From Candidatus Acidiferrales bacterium (lineage in GTDB: Bacteria; Acidobacteriota; Terriglobia; Acidiferrales; UBA7541), in assembly GCA_955651735.1 (NCBI GenBank), contig CATPAM010000076.1:1-14658 (forward strand): DNA of 14,658 nt. The letters run 5' to 3'. A program made the translations under genes and the position numbers. Below are positions 1 through 7,239 of this stretch, piece by piece (position 1 is the stretch's first letter; each line of letters begins with the position of its first letter). The notes beneath the pieces are model-generated. The model ran no database searches and was not told the DNA's origin. It saw only the letters and a list, made by a program, of their open reading frames with translations.

Positions 1-66
1 GAGACTCCATCGCCGCAAAAAGCGCCCTAACCTTTTTTTTTTTTTTTTATGGGGACTAAAGTTTTC
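1..66 (-). pseudogene. In-frame continuation of the priming phosphotransferase beyond an internal stop
   Basis: Reading on past the stop at 67-69 in the same frame gives a short unmatched stretch (ENFSPH), five lysines encoded by the A tract, then RLGRFLRRWSL at bases 33-1. In the WbaP/WcaJ/PglC-type phosphotransferase family a block of the form R-x-G-R-F-L-R-R-x-S-L sits just after DPR(V/I)T and just before DELPQ. The match in the correct frame and order means the catalytic domain continues out of the window. The upstream 390-residue product and this piece were therefore once one gene, or still are if the stop and A tract are sequence errors. The DPR(V/I)T residues themselves are not encoded; lysine codons occupy that spot. 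Too little lies inside the window to see DELPQ or GPRP. Confidence 0.75.
33..48. repeat. Homopolymer run of 16 T (16 A on the coding strand)
   Basis: Sixteen uninterrupted T bases on the given strand, the longest homopolymer I noticed in the window and strikingly out of place in a locus of mid-50s GC. It lies inside the reading frame of the priming phosphotransferase, at the position where the conserved DPR(V/I)T codons are expected, and its present length keeps upstream and downstream parts in the same frame. It could be a slippage tract, a scar or an assembly artefact. Confidence 0.95.
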
Positions 67-1239
67 TTAATTATTGCAATCGTCTGCAGCGGCCGGATCA
101 CGCGCGAGGTGCTTGGTAAGCATTTCTTCACATTCTACGTGCATGCTGCGGAATTTGATGCAGTGGAAATTACGCCCATTGCGACCGAGCCTTTCTTGAA
201 CGAATAAGACAGGGCCACCGGAATCTATTTTGATCAGAACAGCGAGCATCAGGCACAACGGAAAGACCAATAGTGTAATCACGGAACCCAATACAAGGTC
301 GAAAGTCCGCTTCAGCCAGCTATTCCAGGGCTTCGCTAGGTTATTTGAGAGCTTCAGCATCATTAGTCGCTCACGGAGGAAGCCGTCAATTTTCAAATTC
401 ATTAACGGTAATCCCCACAGTTGAGGCACGACATAGATGCTCTCACAACGCGGTTGCAAGCCATGCACGAGAGCTAACAGCTTTTCATCCTCCAAGTCGG
501 GCATGGCGATGAGCACGTCCCGGGCGCGTGTTTTGCCCATCTGCTCGGGGGCATCGGCGAGATTCCCCAGAACAAAGATAGGCTTATCTCGGCAAGTGCA
601 AAAACATTTGCCCTGGCGCATTGGATTATCGTCAAGTAGACCGACAACTTCGTAACCCAGGACAGGGTCTGAGGCAAGTCCTCGGATCGCCAACTTTGCG
701 GTATTGGTTGCTCCAAGAATCAAAATTCGTTTTCGCCACAGACCTACCACTCCCAAAATGCGCTTGGCCCAATAGCGCACCGTCGGCAGGACCATCAAGA
801 GAATAACCGCAGTCAGCATGATGGTCAGCCGGGACAAGACTGGTCCGCGTTGTACCAATGCGATGGCAGCAAAGATCACCATTAAGCCCGAGACGATTGC
901 CTTGGTTAGGTGACCAATTTCATTCCAGAGCGTGCGACGTTGGGTATAAAGACCTTCAACACCGAGGAATACCACCAGCAGCAGCCACAACCATCCAAAA
1001 TCCAGATAATGCCTTAACGGCAACCTTAAAGGCGACACGTGCGTATCGACAAGGGGTACTATATGGGCCCTTAAAAAGATAGCAGACCTAAGAGAGATGA
1101 GGATTGCCAGAACGTCCGCCAGAACAAGACAAAAGGCACAAAGTACTTGGCGGTGGTGTGCGAATGGACGTGGTTCGCCCTGCGTTTCTTCGTTCAACCG
1201 TGAAGGCAGGCGTTCGGGCGCCATCGTAGCAGTAGACAT
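67..1239 (-). CDS. Undecaprenyl-phosphate sugar phosphotransferase (WbaP/WcaJ-like), interrupted before the catalytic core ends
   Basis: Members transfer a sugar 1-phosphate from a nucleotide sugar to undecaprenyl phosphate at the inner membrane, starting repeat-unit assembly. Visible here: hydrophobic segments near residues 33-55, 84-98, 113-130 and 137-153; a Rossmann-like CoA_binding_3 region from about 170 (RILILGA) to 285; then KRTFDLVLG at 310-318 opening the sugar-transferase domain, a membrane segment at 319-338, and GPVLFVQERLGRNGR through KFRSM to 366. The family normally continues for about another 80-100 residues with DPR(V/I)T, SLDELPQ and GPRP, but a TAA stop ends this ORF at residue 390 (relatives are about 460-480). 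The frame later resumes in bases 33-1. The start is ATG at 1239 with AGGAG at 1244-1248. The 152-base gap from the GT4 gene shows no clear terminator or promoter. A CFCTC cluster at 212-216 is unusual. As written, the product should be inactive. Confidence 0.88.
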   Translation of the reverse strand: MSTATMAPERLPSRLNEETQGEPRPFAHHRQVLCAFCLVLADVLAILISLRSAIFLRAHIVPLVDTHVSPLRLPLRHYLDFGWLWLLLVVFLGVEGLYTQRRTLWNEIGHLTKAIVSGLMVIFAAIALVQRGPVLSRLTIMLTAVILLMVLPTVRYWAKRILGVVGLWRKRILILGATNTAKLAIRGLASDPVLGYEVVGLLDDNPMRQGKCFCTCRDKPIFVLGNLADAPEQMGKTRARDVLIAMPDLEDEKLLALVHGLQPRCESIYVVPQLWGLPLMNLKIDGFLRERLMMLKLSNNLAKPWNSWLKRTFDLVLGSVITLLVFPLCLMLAVLIKIDSGGPVLFVQERLGRNGRNFHCIKFRSMHVECEEMLTKHLARDPAAADDCNN

Positions 1240-1391
1240 GGATCTCCTATCGAAAAAGCGGCTTACAACACTTCCGTCGGGGCACTAATGAGATCTGAAG
1301 CGCCAACACAAGTTCACGAATAGGTGGAGGAAATGCTCTCCCCTACACGACATTTTTGCTAAGAGAAGTAAAAGATCCTGGGTCGATCTGG

Positions 1392-2639
1392 CTATTTTGA
1401 AGCTACGTTGAGAGTTGAACCGGGACTGGCTGCTGGTTTCCCGGCAACAGTGGGTTCTCGTTCAGCGCTCGTTCGGGCAAGGTCTGGGAGATCAGCCGCG
1501 CGCGGGTTCAGCATCAATCCACTAGAGCATGGTACTTGCCGGCCATTTAGAACTTGCGCGTAGAGGCTCACATGGTCTCGCACAACATGCTCCCAACGGT
1601 AATTGGCGCGTGCTCTGCGCTCAGCCTTTGAACGGAACTCCTCCACGAGGCCGGGATCGTCCAACAGAGCTTGCAATTGTTGGCAAAGATCTTGAGCTCC
1701 TTCGCTGCCGTGATAGTTGAACCCGGCGTCGGCGATCACCTCAAGATTTGACGGCGTATCGTTCACGAGCACACAGTTTCCGAATCCCATGGCTTCCACC
1801 AAGGCCGGGTGAGTCCCGCCAACTTCGTCCGGCAAAACGAACAAGTAGGCATTTCTTTGTAGCTGCGCGTAACCAACCCCATAGACTCCGCCCGTGAATA
1901 TAATGCGCGGATCTTGAGTCGATTTCCGTGAGCGGACGTACTCTTTCTCCCAGGGGTCATCTCCGACGATCACTAGCTTCTTGTTTGTTCTCGTTTGCTC
2001 GAACGCCCGAATCAGGTGGTGGATGTTATTCTCGGGCACTAATCGGCCTACAAAGAGCACATACTCTCTACTTTCGAGATCGAAGTGTTCCAACCACTCA
2101 AGCCCGTCTGCCGTTGTTTCCCGCATCCCATAGGTGATGAGAGACGAATCGGCTACGTAAACGTCGCTGTAGTACCGCTTGACATCACGCGAGTCGGACA
2201 CTAAGCCGTGACAAAACAGAACCGCGAGACGTTCCGACATCCTTAGATACCATCGCGCAAAGCGGCCCCACTTACCCCGCTGCCAGTCTGTACCGTCCAC
2301 TGAACAGATCACCTTCATCCCAAAGAGTCGCGGAAGGGGTGCGAACAGAGTGGTGCCCGTTATGAAATAGTGGACTACGTCGACGGGGTGAAAAAGAACG
2401 TGAACCGTAGCCAAAAACGAATGAACAATGGTACTCAAGTTTTTCGACTTCAGAGTGGGCAACGTCACAATTCGAACGCCTTCGTAGTCGGTACCAGGGT
2501 GTGTACTCATTCCCGAACGGTTGTAGACAGTCACTTTATGGCCGAGTCGAACGAGCCCGCGAGATAGTTCGTCCACGGCAGTCTCAAAGCCGCCATCCCG
2601 GGCGGGAATCGCTTTAATTCCGATCATTGCAACCTTCAT
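1392..2639 (-). CDS. GT4 family glycosyltransferase with DUF1972 N-terminal domain
   Basis: Probable retaining GT-B glycosyltransferase that adds a sugar to the lipid-linked repeat unit on the cytoplasmic face of the inner membrane. From ATG 2639 it is 415 residues. The N-terminus MKVAMIGIKAIPARDGGFET is the classic opening of the DUF1972 family, whose rhamnosyltransferase-like members usually start M-K-x-A-x-I-G-x-x-G-I-P-A-x-x-G-G-F-E-T. The C-terminal GT domain shows VLFVGRLVPENN (194-205), KLVIVGDDPW (221-230) and GGTHPALVEAMGFGNCVLVND (274-294), the nucleotide-sugar-binding glutamate region. I chose 2639 because it matches the family start; an ATG four codons upstream (2651) is also possible, and a longer frame to 2759 adds sequence unlike the family. 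The last ~50 residues (366-415) are Pro/Ala/Ser-rich and probably disordered. About 125 bases separate it from the preceding GT2 gene. Donor and acceptor cannot be told. Confidence 0.9.
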   Translation of the reverse strand: MKVAMIGIKAIPARDGGFETAVDELSRGLVRLGHKVTVYNRSGMSTHPGTDYEGVRIVTLPTLKSKNLSTIVHSFLATVHVLFHPVDVVHYFITGTTLFAPLPRLFGMKVICSVDGTDWQRGKWGRFARWYLRMSERLAVLFCHGLVSDSRDVKRYYSDVYVADSSLITYGMRETTADGLEWLEHFDLESREYVLFVGRLVPENNIHHLIRAFEQTRTNKKLVIVGDDPWEKEYVRSRKSTQDPRIIFTGGVYGVGYAQLQRNAYLFVLPDEVGGTHPALVEAMGFGNCVLVNDTPSNLEVIADAGFNYHGSEGAQDLCQQLQALLDDPGLVEEFRSKAERRARANYRWEHVVRDHVSLYAQVLNGRQVPCSSGLMLNPRAADLPDLARTSAEREPTVAGKPAASPGSTLNVASK

Positions 2640-2763
2640 TTTTTCTTCCATGATTCGTTCCGAGGAATTCCCTTGGGTATGGAATGAACAGAGAGAGAAA
2701 CTGCCTGCACCCCGCGCGTCGTCATTCGGACCTTGCGCTTGCCGGCCTGGGCAGGTCACCGGG

Positions 2764-3687
2764 TCAAGAAGGGCGGAAGCGAATGCCCAAAGATGCCCGG
2801 CGACCGTCCCAAAATCCCTGCATCATCTTTCTCAAGCAGTCCAGCTTATTTGAGCCGAAGAGCACCACGCCTCCTGCGTGGCGAGCCAAGTGCCGCATGA
2901 CGAATCGTTTGGTTCGGCTGCTCGGGTAGAGCCACCAGGCCGCATACGTCATGTTTCGGCTCATGTAATACTCGCCCCACGGGGCTCGATTCGGCCAGAG
3001 ACCGGAGTAACCCGGCAATCGGACCTCCCGGGCGTTTCCCATTTCATGGGCGAACCGGGAGCCGGTGACGACGGCGATCTTGTAACCATGGGACCTGGCT
3101 CGGAGGCAGTATTCGAAATCCACGAAGTACATGAACAAATCGGTGCGCGGCAATCCGACTTTCTCCACGACGTCGCGCCGCACCATGCACCCCGAACTGA
3201 TGACCAGATCAGCGAACCAGATCGGCTGTTTGAGTTGCTCCGCGGGCGGCTTCACGTAACCGTCGCGCCAAAGCAGAGGCGGATAGCAGATCCCCGTTTG
3301 TGTATGGACAGGCAATGCTGCGGCGATTCCCACCTCGCCATCGTTGTTTCCCAGCGACTCAGTCCCCTTGAGCAAGGATTCCAATGCGTCATTATTCGGC
3401 ACGCTGTCCTGATCGAACGTCCAGACCCAATCATGACGCCTTTCGAGCGCCGCGTAACTTAAGCCAGCCGCCAATCCAGCGCCTATGCCGAGGTTCTCGG
3501 ACATCCGGAGAAGCGTCACCTGCGGATATTGCTTGGCCACCAATGCGCTCGTGCCATCGCTCGACGCATTGTCTACAACAATGATCTCTTCGACTCGCCG
3601 GCTCTGCCGCAAAAGCGCTTCCATTTGCCTGGGCAGCTTGTTCGCCCCATTGTAGGCCACCGTCACGGTCGCGACTGAAAGGCTCAC
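2764..3687 (-). CDS. GT2 family glycosyltransferase, rhamnosyltransferase-like
   Basis: Inverting GT-A glycosyltransferase of 307 residues, expected to extend the lipid-linked repeat unit in the cytoplasm. Visible motifs: VAYNGANKLPRQMEALLRQS (9-29 region); VDNASSDGT (38-46) for nucleotide binding; DQD (92-94), the metal-binding DxD; SSGCMV (164-169); and FVDFEYC (188-194), corresponding to the ED/DxD acceptor-side motif holding the likely catalytic base. The DQD and FVDFEYCLRA pattern resembles rhamnosyltransferase-type GT2s, so rhamnose is a reasonable but unproven donor. The start is GTG at 3687, overlapping the wzy stop as GTGA, with GGAG at 3693-3696 five bases upstream; this argues for coupled translation with wzy. 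Residues 250-307 are basic and aromatic, as in membrane-associated GT2s. Confidence 0.92.
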   Translation of the reverse strand: MSLSVATVTVAYNGANKLPRQMEALLRQSRRVEEIIVVDNASSDGTSALVAKQYPQVTLLRMSENLGIGAGLAAGLSYAALERRHDWVWTFDQDSVPNNDALESLLKGTESLGNNDGEVGIAAALPVHTQTGICYPPLLWRDGYVKPPAEQLKQPIWFADLVISSGCMVRRDVVEKVGLPRTDLFMYFVDFEYCLRARSHGYKIAVVTGSRFAHEMGNAREVRLPGYSGLWPNRAPWGEYYMSRNMTYAAWWLYPSSRTKRFVMRHLARHAGGVVLFGSNKLDCLRKMMQGFWDGRRASLGIRFRPS

Positions 3688-5228
3688 TCTATCTCCGTTC
3701 GCATTGTAGCCGACCCATCAGGGTTCCCCATCAGCTGCCGGCCGGGGGTCGGCCCCAATTCCATCCTCTCCGCGACAACTATTGACGTAGTTCCCTTCCG
3801 CTCTAGCAGGTGAATCAGAGAGCCAAGGAGGCCTAAATGAATCCACGCAAATGAGAGCGAACTGCCGTCGGAGAACTGGAATGCCACTAGGTCAATCAGA
3901 ACCGCTGCGGTCAGACCGATGAGCATCGGATCCGATCCGGTGGTAACATCTCTCATCAGCCTGCGTACCCTAGTTGCAATGCAAGTCATCAACGCTAATA
4001 GGATTCCTAGGCCGATTACCCCAGTATCGTGCAGGGCCCTGAGGAAGATGTTCTCTATGAAGTTGTACGCCTGGCCAGCCATTTCCGGAAAATAATCTTC
4101 CGGAGCGAAAAGAACGTGAAAGCTCCCCGTCCCAGTTCCAAACAAGGGATGCTGTCCTATATCCTTCAGAGCCCCGACAAACATAAATACTCGTGCAAAC
4201 GCCGAACTATCCTCCCCAACTCCGACGGTGCCGAATCGTGCGCGCAGGTAGGTGCCGACCAGCAGTGACGCTGTCAAAACCAGCACAGCACCAACCGCAG
4301 CTAAGTGGAGCAGCCTTCTTCGCGGAACTGTCCTCCTACGGACGGCAACATACATCAGAAAAAGAACTGCAACCACGAAGGCGAGTAGCGAGGCGCGTGC
4401 TAAGCTCACCACCATTGCCACCGCCGTAAGTAAGAAGCCCGCAATATAGTAGTGTTGACGGCGACGATCATCCCCGAAAAGATACAGTCCCAGGAACACC
4501 ACCGAGCAACACGCCGTATAATTCCCGAACATATTCGAGTCATACAACGTTCCGCAGGTTCCTGGTATGCCGCCATCATATTTAGCCGCCTCAATGCCGA
4601 ACTGGGTTCCAAACGCTCGATTCAGCAAGAAGCAGGAGATGCCATACCCGGACACTAGGGCGCCGACCACAAGCAGATAGCCGACTGCGCGACGGACGTA
4701 TCCGTATCGCGTTCCCAAGAAACGAACCACGAAATACGGAAGCACGGCCAAGTTGGTCATAAGCGCCCATCTGAGAGTCAGGGACATCTGGGGCGTAAAA
4801 AACATCGAGCTTACATAATTCATCAGGATGTACGCGAATACTAGGCGATCAACGCTCGTCATAACAACCGTCGGGTGTTTGCGGTGTTCGCGGAAGGGCA
4901 ACCCGGTCAACCAAGCAACCAGGATAAACCCCGTGACAATGTGGTCGGGCCTGGCATTCCACCCATTCACTTCGACGAAAAAACGAGAGAGCGCACTCGA
5001 AATAAGAAGAGCCACAAGGCCACCACGGGGCCACCACATCGAGACCGTCGCGAACAGTGCACAGGCTCCCAGAACAATCGGTACCCAAGTCAGATCCTCT
5101 GAGCCGCACAGCCACACAATCAAACCCAGCTCCGAAAATAGGAACAGCCCGAAGAGCACGCGCGTAAGACTCAAGGTGTCTTTGGATATGTGCCACATTG
5201 GCGACCCGTTTGGGAGCTCCTGGTTCAT
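3684..5228 (-). CDS. wzy: O-antigen ligase/polymerase family protein (probable Wzy)
   Basis: Integral membrane protein of 514 residues with about 11-12 hydrophobic segments, most likely the Wzy polymerase that joins flipped repeat units in the periplasm. The Wzy_C-type features are a long loop around residues 205-235 with YDSNMFGNY (229-237), the membrane segment carrying SLARAS (275-280), R346 after a periplasmic-loop start, then HPLFGTGTGSF (360-370) and ENIFLRALHDTGVIGL (392-407). These are shared by Wzy polymerases and WaaL ligases. Polymerase is favoured because the gene sits beside wzx, wzz and glycosyltransferases and no other polymerase is present in the window. The start is ATG 5228 with a purine-rich GAGGGA upstream; an internal ATG at residue 11 lacks a good site. 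It is preceded by a 222-base gap after the methyltransferase gene, U-rich just after that stop but without a convincing hairpin. Its stop overlaps the next GT2 start. Confidence 0.87.
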   Translation of the reverse strand: MNQELPNGSPMWHISKDTLSLTRVLFGLFLFSELGLIVWLCGSEDLTWVPIVLGACALFATVSMWWPRGGLVALLISSALSRFFVEVNGWNARPDHIVTGFILVAWLTGLPFREHRKHPTVVMTSVDRLVFAYILMNYVSSMFFTPQMSLTLRWALMTNLAVLPYFVVRFLGTRYGYVRRAVGYLLVVGALVSGYGISCFLLNRAFGTQFGIEAAKYDGGIPGTCGTLYDSNMFGNYTACCSVVFLGLYLFGDDRRRQHYYIAGFLLTAVAMVVSLARASLLAFVVAVLFLMYVAVRRRTVPRRRLLHLAAVGAVLVLTASLLVGTYLRARFGTVGVGEDSSAFARVFMFVGALKDIGQHPLFGTGTGSFHVLFAPEDYFPEMAGQAYNFIENIFLRALHDTGVIGLGILLALMTCIATRVRRLMRDVTTGSDPMLIGLTAAVLIDLVAFQFSDGSSLSFAWIHLGLLGSLIHLLERKGTTSIVVAERMELGPTPGRQLMGNPDGSATMRTEIE

Positions 5229-5450
5229 TACCTAGCGTCCCTCAGCCCCAGGTGAGAGTGGCGGCGGAAAAACATGCCATTCGACAGCCGCTCCGATCCT
5301 AGAATTTGATTTATCTCCTGACCGAGTGAGTGCGGACGATGCGAATCAACAGAACAGACTTCGAAACAAACGATTGCGGTGTGTTATCCAGGTTAGAGAT
5401 GGCTAACAAAAAGGAAAAAAGACGACTCAAAGCCTTAATCATAGGAAGCA

Positions 5451-6116
5451 CTATAACCGCAAGTATTTTCGGAAAGACTTCCCGATCTGCGGGGCATGCT
5501 TTTTGAGATGGCGCCCGCGCTCGAACGCCACAACGCTGTCATAGAAGTGCATCGATAGCGTCGACTTGGTGAAATCCGTGAGGGGCACTTGGTTGCGCGC
5601 ATGATCGGCGTTGAGTTCATCGATCAGCGACTTGCACAGTTCGATGAAGCTACCCTCGCGACCGGCGCCCCCGTCAAACTCACTCCAATAGGCGGTGTGT
5701 AGGTCCTCGACCATGTAGACGCCGCCTGACGCGATGCGAGGGTAGAGATATCGGAAGGACTCCGTGATGTCCGCCATCATGTGGCTGCCGTCATCGAGAA
5801 CCACATTGGGCGTCCCGAACTCTTCAAGGACCTCGCTGAGAAACTGAGAGTCCTTCTGATCACCAATACGAACGGCAATCTGATCCTCCTCGAACGCGCT
5901 GCAGCTCTCGTTGATATCGATGCCGACAATCTGGGCGAGCGGGCCAAGATAGCGTTTCCAGAGCTGCAGGGAGCCGCCCTGGCCGCAGCCGATCTCTAGG
6001 AAGGTCGCCGGGCGGTTAATGTAGCGAGCGAAATGGGCTTCATAGATGGGAAAATAGTGCGTCCACTTGTGGATGACGCGACCTTGGTTGGTCAGAAATT
6101 CAGACCAAAGCGTCAT
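5451..6116 (-). CDS. Class I SAM-dependent methyltransferase, MycE/macrocin O-methyltransferase-like
   Basis: Small cytoplasmic methyltransferase of 221 residues, likely an O-methyltransferase acting on a sugar of the repeat unit. Motifs: FLEIGCGQGGSLQLW (39-53), the SAM-binding glycine loop; GIDIN (65-69), whose acidic residue contacts SAM; GDQ (85-87); VVLDDGSHMM (105-114); and YMVEDLHTAYW (134-144). The LDDGSHMM and VEDLHT pair is characteristic of the metal-dependent sugar O-methyltransferase group that includes mycinamicin MycE and macrocin methyltransferases, where acidic residues in these positions bind magnesium. The start chosen is ATG 6116 because GGAAGG lies six bases upstream (6123-6128); a TTG at 6122 is the alternative. 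The first 17 bases overlap the end of the preceding GT2 gene, suggesting translational coupling. Which sugar is methylated is unknown. Confidence 0.88.
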   Translation of the reverse strand: MTLWSEFLTNQGRVIHKWTHYFPIYEAHFARYINRPATFLEIGCGQGGSLQLWKRYLGPLAQIVGIDINESCSAFEEDQIAVRIGDQKDSQFLSEVLEEFGTPNVVLDDGSHMMADITESFRYLYPRIASGGVYMVEDLHTAYWSEFDGGAGREGSFIELCKSLIDELNADHARNQVPLTDFTKSTLSMHFYDSVVAFERGRHLKKHAPQIGKSFRKYLRL

Positions 6117-7080
6117 GCTCAACCTTCCACCCTCGAGCTATCAGCGGCATCCGCAAGCCCTCCCACAAACCTCGATAGATCGCCAAAAGTGCTTTGAAGT
6201 CTCGGTGCCACAATCGCAATGCCGTGTAGAACGCTATGTGGTTAACCAAAAAGCCGCCACAGTAGGTGGGCAGCTGCCACCAACGCGCGTGTTTTCGGGC
6301 AAGCAAGATCGTGTTGCGAGTGCTGAGGTACTGGCGTATGGCCTGACTTCCCGCACCAAGTGATCGTACCGACGTCCGTCCGTCGCAGTGCCATACGCGT
6401 GCCTTAGATGCAAATGCCAGGCGGTACCCCGTCTTTAGGAATCGCACCGACCATTCAACATCTTCAAGATAGGCCCAAAATTGTTCGTCAAGAAGCCCGA
6501 CTTCTCGTAGCGCACTGCAGCGGACCAGCATGCCGCAGCCCGTCGCCAGAGTGATTGGCCTGGCAGAATCGAACTGGCCGCGATCCAGCTCTTTCCACCC
6601 CCGATGGCGCGGCCTGCACGTCCACAGACTGAAGTCGCCGCCTGCATACCAAATCCTTTCCGGTTCCGAGGCGAAATAAATCTTCGGACAGACCGCCCCG
6701 ATGCGATCATCCTCCTGAATTGCTTTCAACAATTCCGCCAGGAAATCCTGTGCCACCCACGTATCATTATTGAGAAGAACGATGAACTCGAACCCGCGTT
6801 CGAGAGCTTCACGGATGCCGATGTTATACGCAGGGCTGAACCCAAGATTCTTTTCCAACGCCAAGAGCTTCACCCAGGGGTATCCAGTTGCCAAAAGCTC
6901 CTTGGACCCGTCGGTGGATCCGTTATCAATTATAAGAGTCTCAAAATGAGCGAATGTTTGGACAGCCAGACTATCGAGACATTCCCCGAGCAGGTCTTTG
7001 CCGTTGTAATTAAGAATGGCGACAACGCATTTTTGCTTCAGGGCAGAATCTACTTTACTCTGGCCGGGCACGGTGTTCAT
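6100..7080 (-). CDS. GT2 family glycosyltransferase
   Basis: GT-A fold glycosyltransferase of 326 residues from ATG 7080, predicted to add one sugar to the growing lipid-linked oligosaccharide. Motifs: VAILNYNGKDLL (20-31), IIDNGSTDGS (50-59), LLNNDT (102-107, the DxD equivalent, here NND), ATGCGMLVR (179-187) and YLEDVEW (204-210), with the ED acidic pair expected to include the catalytic base. STRN at 253-256 and a hydrophobic stretch near 272-290 suggest membrane association. This GT is of the type annotated as rhamnosyltransferase-like (WcaA/GT2_RfbF-like), but the donor is not determinable. The frame stays open upstream to a GTG at 7194, yet those 38 residues do not resemble the family and have no Shine-Dalgarno, so I prefer the internal ATG, whose own site is weak. 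It overlaps the next methyltransferase start by 17 bases. Confidence 0.9.
   Translation of the reverse strand: MNTVPGQSKVDSALKQKCVVAILNYNGKDLLGECLDSLAVQTFAHFETLIIDNGSTDGSKELLATGYPWVKLLALEKNLGFSPAYNIGIREALERGFEFIVLLNNDTWVAQDFLAELLKAIQEDDRIGAVCPKIYFASEPERIWYAGGDFSLWTCRPRHRGWKELDRGQFDSARPITLATGCGMLVRCSALREVGLLDEQFWAYLEDVEWSVRFLKTGYRLAFASKARVWHCDGRTSVRSLGAGSQAIRQYLSTRNTILLARKHARWWQLPTYCGGFLVNHIAFYTALRLWHRDFKALLAIYRGLWEGLRMPLIARGWKVEHDALV
6123..6128 (-). promoter_or_regulatory. Shine-Dalgarno deciding the MycE-like methyltransferase start
   Basis: GGAAGG on the coding strand, six bases before ATG 6116, inside the 3' end of the upstream GT2 gene. It favours ATG 6116 over the TTG two codons upstream. 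Confidence 0.6.
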
Positions 7081-7239
7081 CTCAGGGCAGCTTAACCAGA
7101 TAGAACGCGGCTTGATTCCCGCAACGTCATCACAAAACGGCACGTGAAGACAGCCGACCTTTGTTCGCCTAATTGAGGTACCGGGAGAAGGCACGGGGGA
7201 TCTGAAAGCCGGCTATCTTTCCCTGTCCTTCCTGCTCCT

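Noticed and set aside
33..48. Poly(A) tract as the tail of a retroelement insertion
   Set aside because: The downstream bases resume the same gene in frame, with no insertion sequence, target duplication or element body visible.
1240..1391. Possible promoter before the priming transferase
   Set aside because: The best spaced pair (TTGTGT / TTAGTG) matches consensus poorly; not enough to call a promoter.
2878..3462. 194-codon plus-strand open frame opposite the rhamnosyltransferase-like GT2
   Set aside because: It lies wholly antisense to a clear GT2 gene with all motifs, and its translation has no recognisable domain; such mirror frames are common in GC-biased genes.
5410..5450. Possible terminator after the MycE-like methyltransferase gene (U-rich run)
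   Set aside because: The coding strand has T runs, but I could not find an adjoining GC-rich inverted repeat able to form a stem.
6604..7095. 163-codon plus-strand open frame opposite the GT2 at 6100-7080
   Set aside because: Fully antisense to the GT2 motifs; no domain-like sequence.
7081..7194. 38-residue N-terminal extension of the GT2 gene from GTG 7194
   Set aside because: No ribosome site before it, and the added residues do not resemble GT2 N-termini, which begin close to VVAILNYNG.
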